Origin: Stenotrophomonas maltophilia
GTDB taxonomy: Bacteria; Pseudomonadota; Gammaproteobacteria; Xanthomonadales; Xanthomonadaceae
Assembly: GCF_006974125.1 (NCBI RefSeq)
Contig: NZ_CP037858.1
Coordinates: 1,426,001-1,490,000, forward strand
Length of the DNA stretch: 64,000 nt
Direction of reading: 5' to 3'
Part shown: in pieces, positions 23,730 to 32,549 of the stretch
Layout of the letters: every line of letters starts with the position of its first letter
Position numbering within the stretch: the first letter of the stretch is position 1
Translations under genes and position numbers: made by a program
Notes under the pieces: generated by a model
Database searches by the model: none
Told to the model about the DNA's origin: nothing
The model's input: only the letters and a program-made list of their open reading frames with translations

Positions 23730-23831
23730 GGCGGGGTGGGTCCGGATGCGGGGGCGTGAGCGCCATGGATGGCGCGACCGAGCCTACAGGGACGTATTTA
23801 CGGCGTCCCCCGCAACCGGACCCACCCCGCC
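23730..23831 (-). repeat. Long-arm palindromic element, copy B (inverse orientation)
   Basis: 24-base arms at 23730-23753 and 23808-23831 (23 of 24 pair; left arm begins GGCGGGGTGG). The inner hairpin is GCGCCA-TGGA-TGGCGC (23760-23775). On the minus strand it reads GGGGACGCCGTAAA into the same framework as copy A. Confidence 0.8.
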
Positions 23832-23919
23832 TACCCACGGCAAACCTGCTCTTGACCTTGCTTCGGCGGTTGCCGTGGTTTCGGCGGGTGCAGGGCGCAG
23901 CCCTGCATCGACCATCCCC

Positions 23920-25638
23920 CTACTTCTTCAGGAAGTTGTCCACCAGCAGATGCTTCACGTCGTCGAAGCGGCCGTTCAGCACCGCCTTGGCGGCATACAG
24001 CGCCGTACCGGCCACCTGCTTGGCTTCGATCTGCGGCGGCATCACCAGCTCGGCGCGGCTGGTATGCACGTCCAGCAACGCCGGGCCGCGCTGCGCCAGG
24101 AAATCCTGTACCGCTTCCTCCAGATCCTCGCTGCGGGTCACGGTGCGGCCGTGGAAGCCGATCACTTCGGCAAGGCGGCCAAAATCCGGGTTCTTCAGGT
24201 CGGTGTAGTTGTCCAACAAGCCTTCCACCTTCTGCTCCAGCTCGACGAAGTTCAGCGAGCCGTTGTTGAACACCACCACCTTGATCGGCAGGTTCTCCTG
24301 TACCGCGGTCAACAGGTCGCCCAGCAGCATCGCCAGGCCACCATCGCCGGACAGCGAGATCACCTGCCGGCCCGGGAACGCTTTCTGCAGGCCCAGTGCC
24401 TGCGGCATCGCGTTGGCCATCGTGCCGTGCAGCAGGCTGGTCAGCGTGCGGCGGCGGCCGTTGACGCGGATATGCCGCAGCACCCACACCATCGGCGAGC
24501 CGCCGTCGGCGGTGAACAGTGCATCGTCGGTCGCATACTTCGACAGCAATGCGGTCAGGTGCTGCGGATGGATCAGCTCGCCCTCACCGGGCTGCTCTTC
24601 CTGCTCGCGCTTCTTCAGCGCCTTGTCGCGACGTTCGATGCACTCGTCCAGGAAACTGCTGTCCTCGCGTGGCGGCAGCATCGGCAGCAGCGCATCCAGC
24701 GTCGGTGCGATGTCACCGACCACGCCGAGGTTCACCGGGTGGCGGCGGCCGAGGTGGCTGCCATCGCGGTCGACCTGGATGATCGTCGCCTTGTCCGGGT
24801 AGAACTGGCCCCAGGCGAAGTCGGCGCCGAGCAGCAACAGCGTGTCGCATTCCATCAGCGTGTGGAAGCCGGACTCGATGCCGAAGATGCCGGTCATGCC
24901 CATGTTGTACGGGTTGTCCGGCTCGACGAAATCCTTGGCGCGCGAGGTGTGCGCGACCGGCGCCTGCAGACGCCGGGCCAGTTCCAGCAGCTGCGCGTGC
25001 GCGCCCTGGCAGCCGGCGCCGGCGTAGATGCCGATGCGCTTGCCCTGCCCCAGCAGTTCAGCGATACGCTGCAACTCGGCATCCGACGGGCGCAGCACCG
25101 GCTGGGTATAGTGCACCGAGAACGGCACATCGTGCTTCACCTCGGCCTGGCTGATGTCGGCCGGCAGGATCACCACCGCCACGCCACGGCGGCTGATCGC
25201 CGCCTGGCAGGCCAGGGTCACCACGCGTCGCGCCTGCTCGGCGCTGTGCACCTGCTCGCAGAACACCGAGCAACTGGCGTACACCGCCTTGAAATCCACT
25301 TCCTGCGGGAATTCCATGCCCAGCTCGCTGGTCACCACCTGGCTGGCGATCAGCACCATCGGCGCACGATTGCGGTTGCTCTCGAACACGCCGTTGATGA
25401 AATGCAGGCTGCCGGGGCCGCAGGAGCCGGCGCAGGCGGTCAGTTCGCCACTGACCAGGGAATCGGCGCCGGCAGCGAACGCTGCCACTTCTTCATGGCG
25501 CACATGCACCCACGCGATCTCGCTGCCATGCATCGCATCGGTCACATGGTTGAGCGTATCGCCCACGATGCCGTAACAACGTCGAACGCCAGCCTGCTGC
25601 AGGGCGTCCACCACGATTTCGGCCACGCGCTTGCTCAT
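23920..25638 (-). CDS. poxB: Pyruvate:quinone oxidoreductase
   Basis: Thiamine-diphosphate and FAD enzyme that oxidises pyruvate to acetate and CO2 and feeds electrons to ubiquinone at the inner membrane. 572 residues, equal to the E. coli protein. It has the N-terminal Pyr domain with the catalytic glutamate in HVRHEEVAAFAAG near 50. The central FAD domain includes AGAGCQGAHAQLLELA and GIYAGAG. The C-terminal PP domain has the ThDP motif SGDGGLAMLLGDLLTAVQ and its distal NN pair (VVVFNNGSLNF). The C-terminal tail LYAAKAVLNGRFDDVKHLL may be the membrane-binding helix. The ATG at 25636-25638 (MSKRVAEIV) has GAGGA upstream at better spacing than an ATG three codons before it. Confidence 0.93.
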   Translation of the reverse strand: MSKRVAEIVVDALQQAGVRRCYGIVGDTLNHVTDAMHGSEIAWVHVRHEEVAAFAAGADSLVSGELTACAGSCGPGSLHFINGVFESNRNRAPMVLIASQVVTSELGMEFPQEVDFKAVYASCSVFCEQVHSAEQARRVVTLACQAAISRRGVAVVILPADISQAEVKHDVPFSVHYTQPVLRPSDAELQRIAELLGQGKRIGIYAGAGCQGAHAQLLELARRLQAPVAHTSRAKDFVEPDNPYNMGMTGIFGIESGFHTLMECDTLLLLGADFAWGQFYPDKATIIQVDRDGSHLGRRHPVNLGVVGDIAPTLDALLPMLPPREDSSFLDECIERRDKALKKREQEEQPGEGELIHPQHLTALLSKYATDDALFTADGGSPMVWVLRHIRVNGRRRTLTSLLHGTMANAMPQALGLQKAFPGRQVISLSGDGGLAMLLGDLLTAVQENLPIKVVVFNNGSLNFVELEQKVEGLLDNYTDLKNPDFGRLAEVIGFHGRTVTRSEDLEEAVQDFLAQRGPALLDVHTSRAELVMPPQIEAKQVAGTALYAAKAVLNGRFDDVKHLLVDNFLKK

Positions 25639-25700
25639 CGGATACATCCTCGAACGGGGGACGTCCGAGGCTAGACCCGATGAAGTGATGTCTCCGCAAA

Positions 25701-25765
25701 AAAAGGGGACGGAGGGAATTAAGTCGTATGTGCCACAAACGACTTAATTCCCTCCGTCCCCTTTT
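25701..25765. terminator. Long palindrome, GGGGACGGAGG family, copy 2
   Basis: 27-base arms at 25701-25727 and 25739-25765 pair perfectly. Compared with copies 1 and 3 the arms carry GGGAATT for GGGGATT. The opposite arm carries the matching AATTCCC, so pairing is preserved. It lies 1 base after the stop codon of the SH3 gene (leftward) and before poxB, as a terminator should. Confidence 0.8.
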
Positions 25766-25766
25766 C

Positions 25767-26624
25767 TCAATCGTTGACGTTGATCCAACCTTCCACCGCG
25801 CCCTGCTTCGCGTTGCGGTAGCGCAGTTTCACCCAGCCGTCCTGTTCATCCAGCATTTCCACGCGGTCGCCCTGCACCAGATAGCGCTTGGTGCTGGTCG
25901 CGCCGGGTCGGTCGAACAGGAACAGGCGTGCTGGCACCACGGTGGCCTGCTGCCCCCGCAACGGCCCATCCGGCGGTGCGCCCAGGCCATCGGCGATCGC
26001 GCTCTCCAGCACACGACCGGCAGGATCGTAGGTGCGCCAGACCGCCAGCGGGCCCTGTTCATCGGCCTGTTCCCACTGCAGCGCGGCGTTCACCGTATCG
26101 CCCAGCATCAGCACATTCTCGCTGCGGTAAAGGTAGAGCTTTGCGCCTGCGAACCGGTACTGGTCGGCGTACCACATCGGGCCGCTGCGGCAACTGCTGG
26201 TGAGGGTGCGGGTGGCAACGTCCACGCTCAACCCCATCAGGTCACCGCAGCTGTCCTTGCCGTGGGTTTCGGCCTGCAGCGCGCGGAACTCCGCGCTGGC
26301 CGGATCGAAGCGGTATACCGTCACCGCTTCATTGACCATGCCCACCGAGGCGCGCGCGACCAGTTCCGGATAGCCATCGAAATCGACGTCCTCCAGATCC
26401 CACCGCGAATTGCCGTCGGCATCCGCAGCGCCCGCCAGCACCTGGCGCTTGCCCGACGGCGACAGCTGCACCGCGATGCTTCCGTCCTGCTGGGGATCGG
26501 CGTGCGCCTGCACGTGAGCGGCCACCTGGAACCGCAGTGTTTCGCCGTCGTCGCCACTTGCCTGCGCCGACGGTGCCAGCAATCCCGTCAGCACCAGGCC
26601 CAGCACGCATTCCCTGTGTTTCAT
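25767..26624 (-). CDS. Secreted SH3-domain protein with XAC2610-like calcium loop
   Basis: 285 residues. A signal peptide covers 1-22 (ends APSAQAS). The central part (about 30-190) has DADGNSRWDLEDVDFDGYPE, an Asp-rich loop like the calcium-binding loop of XAC2610-type proteins. It continues with YRFDPASAEFRAL, which resembles that beta-rich family. The C-terminal 60 residues (YLVQGDRVEMLDEQDGWVKLRY then GAVEGWINV) are a bacterial SH3 fold that often binds cell wall. Some XAC2610 relatives are immunity proteins against lysozyme-like effectors, but no effector gene is next to it, so that role is not claimed. The second of two adjacent ATGs (26622-26624) has the better AGGGAG spacing. The DUF3574 lipoprotein gene upstream is on the same strand, 36 bases away. 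Confidence 0.75.
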   Translation of the reverse strand: MKHRECVLGLVLTGLLAPSAQASGDDGETLRFQVAAHVQAHADPQQDGSIAVQLSPSGKRQVLAGAADADGNSRWDLEDVDFDGYPELVARASVGMVNEAVTVYRFDPASAEFRALQAETHGKDSCGDLMGLSVDVATRTLTSSCRSGPMWYADQYRFAGAKLYLYRSENVLMLGDTVNAALQWEQADEQGPLAVWRTYDPAGRVLESAIADGLGAPPDGPLRGQQATVVPARLFLFDRPGATSTKRYLVQGDRVEMLDEQDGWVKLRYRNAKQGAVEGWINVND

Positions 26625-26660
26625 CATCGCTCCCTGCGGCACCGCGGCGGCACCTTCAAC

Positions 26661-27143
26661 TCAGAACGATACCTCGACCGGCTGCCGCGACCACAGCACC
26701 GATTGATGCTTGGTCTGCTGCTTCCACGCCAGGCGGATCGCTTCGATATCGGCGCGGCGCTGCGGGGTGTCCTCGTGCAGCACCACCAGCACCTTGGTGC
26801 GCAGGCGGTTGGGCGCGGCATCGCCGCGGAACAGCCATTGGCCATAGGCATCGAACACGGTCAGGCCATCCGGGAAGCGCGGAGTCACTTCCTTGTCCAG
26901 GAACGTGCGCCATTGCGCCTCGCTGATGGTGTCGGCCTGCGGACGGTTGCCGGCGCCCTGCTCTTCGCCCACGCCGAAATACAGCTCGCTGCGCACCCAG
27001 CCGTGGCCGGCGGACGGGCGTGCGGCATCGCCCTTCAGTTCGGCAGTAGTGGCCGTGGCATAGGCGCTGGGCGCCTGCGAGGACAGGCTGGCACAGCCGC
27101 TGGTGGCCAGCAGCACGGCAAAGACGAGGCCAAGGTGTTTCAT
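26661..27143 (-). CDS. DUF3574 lipoprotein
   Basis: 160 residues. The lipoprotein signal ends in LLATSGC (Cys17), so the mature protein is probably anchored in the outer membrane. The DUF3574 domain follows, with RSELYFGVGEEQG near 50, ISEAQWRTFLDKEVTPRFPDG near 75 and TVFDAYGQW near 98. Function unknown. The ATG at 27141-27143 precedes the lipobox at the right distance. It is probably co-transcribed with the SH3-domain gene downstream. The second TonB receptor gene is divergent, with a 214-base gap shared between them. Confidence 0.85.
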   Translation of the reverse strand: MKHLGLVFAVLLATSGCASLSSQAPSAYATATTAELKGDAARPSAGHGWVRSELYFGVGEEQGAGNRPQADTISEAQWRTFLDKEVTPRFPDGLTVFDAYGQWLFRGDAAPNRLRTKVLVVLHEDTPQRRADIEAIRLAWKQQTKHQSVLWSRQPVEVSF

Positions 27144-27357
27144 CGGTACAGCTCCGGGGAAGGGGGACAGGGCGAGCCGGCAGCGTACAGCGCCACCGGC
27201 CCGGCGTGCTGATGCCAGCAAGGCATCAGCTCATGCCGGACCGGCAGGGGCTTGCATCTGCACCGGCCATCACGCGAAGATAATATATCGCTTCATCCGG
27301 ATGGATGTAAGTGAAATTATCTCCCCCTTCCCCGTCGTCGTTGTTGCTGGAGCCCCC
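27144..27357 (+). promoter_or_regulatory. Divergent gap before the second TonB receptor
   Basis: Contains an AT-rich patch (GATAATATAT, from about 27279) and a perfect 10-bp palindrome CATCCGGATG (27294-27303). The palindrome is a candidate operator 54 bases before the receptor ATG. The palindrome before the first receptor has a different sequence, so the two paralogues are probably controlled by different regulators. Confidence 0.35.
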
Positions 27358-29793
27358 ATGTCCGCCCGCCTGCCCGCGTCGCCGCTCGGCCTCGCCATCG
27401 CCCTCGCGCTTTCCTCCGCCGCCATCCCGGCCCTGGCCCAGGACGCCACCAACCTGGACACCGTGATCGTCACCGGCACCCGTGCCGCCGACCGCACCGT
27501 GCTTGAATCCACCTCGCCGGTGGATGTGCTCACCGCCGAGGACATCCGCAAGGCTGGCGTGGTCAACGGTGAACTGGGCAGCGCGCTGCAGGCGTTGCTG
27601 CCGTCGTTCAACTTCCCGCGCCAGTCCAACTCCGGCGGTGCCGACCATGTGCGCGCGGCACAGCTGCGTGGCCTGTCACCGGACCAGGTGCTGGTGCTGG
27701 TCAATGGCAAGCGCCGCCACCACACCGCGCTGGTCAACACCGACAGCAAGATCGGCAAGGGCACCACGCCGGTCGATTTCAATTCGATCCCGGTCAGCGC
27801 GATCAAGCGCATCGAAGTGCTGCGCGACGGCGCCGGCGCGCTGTACGGATCGGACGCCGTGGCCGGCGTGATCAACGTGATCCTCGACAACGGCGGCGAC
27901 GGTGGCGAGATCGAGGCCAGCTACGGCGCCAACCACACCGACCTCAAGCCGATCGGCCGCACCCTCACCGACGGCCAGACCGGCAACATCAGCGCCAAGG
28001 TCGGCACCTCGCTGGGCGAGGACGGCGGCTTCCTGCGCGTCGGCCTGGAATACAAGCACCGCAACGGCACCAACCGCGCCGGCTTCGACCAGATTCCGCC
28101 GTGGGACCAGACCCCAGGCAACCTGGCACTGCAGGGCAAGCGCAACTACGTGCTGGGCGATGGCAAGAGCAAGGACATCAACCTGTGGCTGAACACCGAG
28201 ATCCCGGTCGGCCAGACCTCGACGTTCTACGCGTTCGGTACCTTCAACCAGCGTGACACCGAGGGTGCGAACTACTTCCGCTACCCCGACGGCGACGCCA
28301 ACTGGAAGCAGGTCTATCCGAACGGTTACCGGCCGATCTCCGAAGGCGAGAACCGCGACGTGCAGGCCGTGGCCGGGGTGCGCGGCCAGTGGGGCGAATG
28401 GAGCTACGACGGCAGCCTGGATTACGGCCAGAACGACTTCACCTACCGCCTGCGTGATTCGCTCAACGCGTCGCTGGGCCCGACCAGCCCGACCCGTTTC
28501 AAGACCGCCGATTACGAGTATGCACAGACCGTGGGCAACTTCGACCTGAGCCGCGTGTTCACCCAGAGCGAGAGCATCAGCCACACTCTGGGCCTGGGCG
28601 TGGAAGCGCGCCACGAGCGCTACCAGACCCGTCCCGGTGACCCGGCCAGCTACGCCGCCGGCCCGTTCACCGACCGCCCGACCGGTTCGCAGGCCGGTGG
28701 CGGCCTGACCCCACAGGATGCAGCCACCCTGTCGCGCGATGTGGCCAGCGCCTATGCCAGCCTGTCCAGCCAGTTCGGCGAAAAGTTCTCCACCGATCTG
28801 GCCGCGCGCTACGAGCACAACGACGATTTCGGCGGTGAACTGACCGGCAAGCTCGGCCTGCGCTACGAATTCACCCCGGCGTTCGCGTTGCGCGGCGCCA
28901 TCTCCAACAATTTCCGTGCGCCGTCGCTGGCACAGATCGGTTACGAATCCACCTCCACCGGCTACAACGCCGGCGGCCAGCTGGTGCAGGGCCGCCTGCT
29001 CTCGGTCAACAATCCGATCGCGCGTGGGCTCGGCGCCCGTGACCTGAAGCCGGAGAAGTCGCTCAACACCTCGCTGGGCTTCACCAGCCGCATCGGCGAG
29101 CATTTCGACCTGTCGCTGGACTTCTTCCAGATCGACATCGACGATCGCATCGCGCTGTCCGAGAGCATCACCGGTGATGCGCTGACCGACTACGTGGCCG
29201 CCAACTACGGCGTCACCGGCCTGCAGAGCGCCAGCTTCTTCGTCAACGCCGCCGACACCCGCACCCGCGGCGCCGAACTGGTGAGCAACTGGCGCCAGTC
29301 GCTTGGCGATGGCCAGCTGCTGCTGACCGGCACCTACGCCTACACCAAGACCACGCTGAAGAACGTGCTGGCCACACCGGCGCAGCTGCGCGCACTGAAC
29401 CCGGACTACGTGCTGTTCGGCATCGAAGAGACCAACACGCTCACCGATGCCACGCCGCGCACGCGTGGCAGCTTCTCCGCCGCATGGAGCAACGATCACT
29501 GGTCGCTGAGCACCCGCGTGAACCGCTACGGCAGTGCCACCCGCGTGTTCAACTTCGGTGACGGCTACATTCCACGCCAGACCTACCAGGCCGAGTGGCA
29601 GCTGGATGCGGAAGTGGAGTACCGCATCACCCCGCAGTGGAGCGTGGCCATCGGCGGCCAGAACCTGACCGACAACTACCCGGATCGATCCAACAGCGAT
29701 ATCCACTACTTCGGCAACCTGCCGTATGACGTGCTGTCGCCGATCGGCAGCAACGGCGCGTACTACTACGGTCGCGTCCGCTATACGTTCTGA
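27358..29793 (+). CDS. TonB-dependent outer-membrane receptor (paralogue 2)
   Basis: 811 residues. A signal peptide covers 1-27 (ends AIPALAQ) and the TonB box-like LDTVIVTGTRAADRTV comes right after. The plug has LRGLSPDQVLVLVNGKRRHH and IKRIEVLRDGAGALYGSDAVAGVINV; the barrel has NNFRAPSLAQIGY and ends YYYGRVRYTF. The plug is nearly identical in arrangement to that at 7921-10308, while long stretches of the barrel loops differ, which suggests related but distinct ligands. The ATG at 27358 directly opens the signal peptide; frames open upstream are rejected. No transport partner genes lie nearby. Two SMAG pairs follow the stop codon. Confidence 0.9.
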   Translation: MSARLPASPLGLAIALALSSAAIPALAQDATNLDTVIVTGTRAADRTVLESTSPVDVLTAEDIRKAGVVNGELGSALQALLPSFNFPRQSNSGGADHVRAAQLRGLSPDQVLVLVNGKRRHHTALVNTDSKIGKGTTPVDFNSIPVSAIKRIEVLRDGAGALYGSDAVAGVINVILDNGGDGGEIEASYGANHTDLKPIGRTLTDGQTGNISAKVGTSLGEDGGFLRVGLEYKHRNGTNRAGFDQIPPWDQTPGNLALQGKRNYVLGDGKSKDINLWLNTEIPVGQTSTFYAFGTFNQRDTEGANYFRYPDGDANWKQVYPNGYRPISEGENRDVQAVAGVRGQWGEWSYDGSLDYGQNDFTYRLRDSLNASLGPTSPTRFKTADYEYAQTVGNFDLSRVFTQSESISHTLGLGVEARHERYQTRPGDPASYAAGPFTDRPTGSQAGGGLTPQDAATLSRDVASAYASLSSQFGEKFSTDLAARYEHNDDFGGELTGKLGLRYEFTPAFALRGAISNNFRAPSLAQIGYESTSTGYNAGGQLVQGRLLSVNNPIARGLGARDLKPEKSLNTSLGFTSRIGEHFDLSLDFFQIDIDDRIALSESITGDALTDYVAANYGVTGLQSASFFVNAADTRTRGAELVSNWRQSLGDGQLLLTGTYAYTKTTLKNVLATPAQLRALNPDYVLFGIEETNTLTDATPRTRGSFSAAWSNDHWSLSTRVNRYGSATRVFNFGDGYIPRQTYQAEWQLDAEVEYRITPQWSVAIGGQNLTDNYPDRSNSDIHYFGNLPYDVLSPIGSNGAYYYGRVRYTF

Positions 29794-29802
29794 TCGCTCC
29801 GG

Positions 29803-29909
29803 GTAGGTACGGACCGTTGGTCCGCACGACACGGTAGTGCCGGCCGCTGGCCGGCAACCTCGGGGTGCATCCATGGACCATGAGGTTGCCGGCCAGCGGC
29901 CGGCACTGC
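29803..29909. repeat. SMAG cluster before otsB
   Basis: A plus-strand GTAG with an imperfect GTACGGACC stem (29803-29827), a plus-strand GTAG with a TGCCGGCC stem (29834-29856) and an inverted TGCCGGCC-AGC-GGCCGGCA (29887-29909). The last two form a head-to-head pair about 30 bases apart. Confidence 0.8.
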
Positions 29910-29968
29910 CCTGATTCGTAGCCTGCCCTCGACCCCACGTACACGCCCACGCTGGCAAGCTGGGCGTC

Positions 29969-30727
29969 ATGGCTGAACCGCTCCCCCTGCGTCCGCCACC
30001 GCCCTTGCTGGACGACGCCTGTGCGTTGTTCCTCGATGTCGATGGCACCCTGATCGAATTTGCTGCACGCCCGGATGCCGTGCAGCTGCTGCCGGATGTG
30101 CGTGAAGCCATCGGCCGCATCAGCGACCGCCTGGAAGGTGCCGTGGCACTGGTCAGTGGTCGCCCGCTTGAGCAGCTGGACAAGCTGTTCGCCCCCCTGC
30201 AACTGCCTGCCGCCGGCCTTCACGGCCACGAACTGCGTGGCCAGGATGGTCGCGTACTGCGCGACGAGCACGACGACGACACCGCCGAATGGCTGCACGC
30301 GCTGCACCAGCAGGCAATGCGCTTCGCCCATGGCCATCCGGGCGTGCTGGTGGAGGACAAGGGCGTCGGTCTGGCCCTGCACTGGCGCGGTGCGCCGCAC
30401 GCCGCCAGCGATGTCCGCGCGTTCGCCGACCGGCACGTGCGCGGGCGTACCAGCTATCGCCTGCAACCCGGCGACCATGTCGTCGAGTTCGTCCCCGTAG
30501 GCACCGACAAGGGCCGCGCAGTGCGGAGGATGATGCAGTACCTGCCCTTCCGCGGCCGCCTGCCGGTATTCATCGGCGATGACCTCACCGATGAATTCGG
30601 CTTCGATGCTGCCAACGGCCAGCATGGCTGGAGCGTACTGGTGGGCGAGCGGGAACCCAGCGCGGCGGTGTTCGCACTGCCCGACATACGCAGCGTGCAC
30701 GCCTGGCTGCGTGAGAATGCCTATTGA
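29969..30727 (+). CDS. otsB: Trehalose-6-phosphate phosphatase
   Basis: HAD-superfamily enzyme that removes phosphate from trehalose-6-phosphate to give the osmoprotectant trehalose. 252 residues (266 in E. coli). HAD motif I is FLDVDGTLIEF (nucleophile Asp at about 23, acid/base Asp two residues later). Motif II is VALVSGRPLEQL, motif III lies around GTDKGRAVRRM, and motif IV is FIGDDLTDEFGF. It is the first gene of a three-gene trehalose operon. The GH15 reading frame starts inside its last codons (11-base overlap when the ATG at 30717 is used). SMAG repeats lie upstream; an operon promoter was not clear. Confidence 0.93.
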   Translation: MAEPLPLRPPPPLLDDACALFLDVDGTLIEFAARPDAVQLLPDVREAIGRISDRLEGAVALVSGRPLEQLDKLFAPLQLPAAGLHGHELRGQDGRVLRDEHDDDTAEWLHALHQQAMRFAHGHPGVLVEDKGVGLALHWRGAPHAASDVRAFADRHVRGRTSYRLQPGDHVVEFVPVGTDKGRAVRRMMQYLPFRGRLPVFIGDDLTDEFGFDAANGQHGWSVLVGEREPSAAVFALPDIRSVHAWLRENAY

Positions 30728-32549
30728 CCCGGCCACCCCCACGGCCGCAACCGAGATGTACCGCGTGATGACCCAACCCGATCTTGATCTGGGCGTGGTC
30801 GGCAACGGCAGCTTCGGCGCCCTGGTCGACAAACATGCCCGCGTTGTCTGGAGCTGCCTGCCCACCTTCGACGGCGACCCCACCTTCTGCGCCCTGCTCG
30901 GCCCCAACCAGCAGACCGGCGGCGACTTCGCCATCGAGCTGGAGGACTTTGCCGACAGCGAGCAGGAGTACCTCACCAACACCGCGATCCTGCGCACCGT
31001 GCTGCGTGACACGCATGGCGGCGCACTGGAAATCCTCGATTTCGCCCCCCGCTGGCGCCAGAACGATCGCTTCTACCGCCCGGTCAGCCTGATCCGCCAG
31101 GTCCGCCCACTGGCCGGCAGCCCACGCATCACCGTGCGTGCGCGACCGCTGGCCGACTGGGGGGCGCGCGTGCCGGAATCCACCTGGGGCAGCAACCACG
31201 TGCGCTGGATCCTGCCCGAGCACGTGCTGCGGCTGACCACCGACGTACCGGTGCGCTTCGTGCGCGATGGTCTGCCGTTCGTGCTCAACCATCCCATCCA
31301 CCTGATCCTTGGCGTGGACGAATCGCTCAACCGCTCCATCAGCGGCTACGTGCAGGAAGCCTTCCAGCGCACCCGCGATTACTGGCGTGAGTGGGTGCGC
31401 TACCTGTCCATTCCGCTGGAATGGCAGGACGCGGTGATCCGCAGTGCGATCACCCTGAAGTTGTGCCAGTACGAGGACAGCGGCGCGATCATTGCGGCAA
31501 TGACCACCTCCATTCCGGAAGCCCCCGGCAGCGTGCGCAACTGGGACTACCGTTACTGTTGGCTGCGTGATGCGGCGTTCGTGGTGCGTGCGCTGAACCG
31601 CCTCGGCGCAACACGCACGATGGAGCAGTTCCTCGGCTACATTTTCAACCTGGCCACTACCGACGGCACGTTGCAGCCGCTGTATGGCATCGGCTTCGAA
31701 GCCAAGCTGGACGAAGACGAAGTACCCAGCCTGTCCGGCTATCGCGGCATGGGCCCGGTACGGCGCGGCAACCTGGCCTGGGTGCAGCGCCAGCACGATG
31801 TCTACGGCAGCGTGGTGCTGGCGTCCACGCAGCTGTTCTTCGACCGGCGCCTGCAGGACCCGGGCGACGCACACACCTTCGCCCGTCTGGAACCCTTGGG
31901 CGAACAGGCGTTCGCCCTGCACGACGTACCCGATGCCGGCCTGTGGGAATTCCGCGGCCGCACCGAAGTGCACACCTACACCAGCGCGATGTGCTGGGCC
32001 GCCTGCGACCGCCTGTGCAAGATTGCCGTGCGCCTGAAGCGCGACGACCGCGCACATTACTGGCGCGAACGCGCCGACACCATCCACGCGCGCATCATGG
32101 CCGAATCCTGGAGCGAAGAGCTGGGCCACTTCACCGACACCTTCGGCGGCCATCGGCTGGATGCCTCGTTGCTGCTGCTGGCCGACATCGGCTTCATCGA
32201 CGCGCTGGACGCGCGCTTTGTCGCCACCGTGGATGCCATCGGCCGCGACCTCAAGCATGGCAATTCGCTGTACCGCTACGTTGCACCGGATGACTTCGGC
32301 GAACCGGAAACCAGCTTCACCATCTGCACCTTCTGGTACATCGACGCGCTGGCAGCGATCGGGCGCATGGACGAAGCACGCGGGATGTTCGAGCTGCTGC
32401 TGAAGCAGCGCAACCACCTGGGCCTGCTGTCGGAGGATCTGGCCTTCGACAGCGGCGAGGCCTGGGGCAATTTCCCGCAGACCTATTCGCACGTCGGCCT
32501 GATCACCGCCGCGATGCGCCTGTCGCGGTCCTGGCAGGAGGCATCGTGA
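30717..32549 (+). CDS. GH15 glucoamylase/trehalase-like enzyme
   Basis: 610 residues. The N-terminal beta-sandwich domain (about 15-250) has LGVVGNGSFGALVDKHARVVW. The catalytic (alpha/alpha)6 barrel has GSVRNWDYRYCWLRDAAFVV near 275, RGNLAWVQRQHDVYGSVV near 350 and EDLAFDSGEAWGNFPQTYSH near 578. These are the marks of the cytoplasmic GH15 group that includes bacterial trehalases. Located between otsB and otsA, it may hydrolyse trehalose or alpha-glucan and so balance the trehalose pool; substrate is inferred from context only. Start choice: the ATG at 30717 overlaps otsB by 11 bases; ATGs at 30756 and 30768 are alternatives. Its TGA overlaps the GTG of otsA. Confidence 0.85.
   Translation: MPIDPATPTAATEMYRVMTQPDLDLGVVGNGSFGALVDKHARVVWSCLPTFDGDPTFCALLGPNQQTGGDFAIELEDFADSEQEYLTNTAILRTVLRDTHGGALEILDFAPRWRQNDRFYRPVSLIRQVRPLAGSPRITVRARPLADWGARVPESTWGSNHVRWILPEHVLRLTTDVPVRFVRDGLPFVLNHPIHLILGVDESLNRSISGYVQEAFQRTRDYWREWVRYLSIPLEWQDAVIRSAITLKLCQYEDSGAIIAAMTTSIPEAPGSVRNWDYRYCWLRDAAFVVRALNRLGATRTMEQFLGYIFNLATTDGTLQPLYGIGFEAKLDEDEVPSLSGYRGMGPVRRGNLAWVQRQHDVYGSVVLASTQLFFDRRLQDPGDAHTFARLEPLGEQAFALHDVPDAGLWEFRGRTEVHTYTSAMCWAACDRLCKIAVRLKRDDRAHYWRERADTIHARIMAESWSEELGHFTDTFGGHRLDASLLLLADIGFIDALDARFVATVDAIGRDLKHGNSLYRYVAPDDFGEPETSFTICTFWYIDALAAIGRMDEARGMFELLLKQRNHLGLLSEDLAFDSGEAWGNFPQTYSHVGLITAAMRLSRSWQEAS

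Larger units (their letters stand above)
23230..23919. other. Gene-free repeat-rich stretch between permease and poxB
   Basis: 690 bases with no credible gene. It holds two 101-102-bp inverted-repeat elements facing each other (23371-23471 and 23730-23831). Between them is a row of four SMAG-type palindromes (23544-23686). Frames that cross it are shadows with repeat-derived composition. Promoters for the leftward permease gene may lie at 23230-23370; none was clear. Confidence 0.8.

Noticed and set aside
23230..23838. N-terminal extension of the permease frame by about 200 residues
   Set aside because: It runs through palindromic repeats; the homology-like start MSAPASAAPRRW at 23227-23229 fits, and nothing upstream resembles a protein domain.
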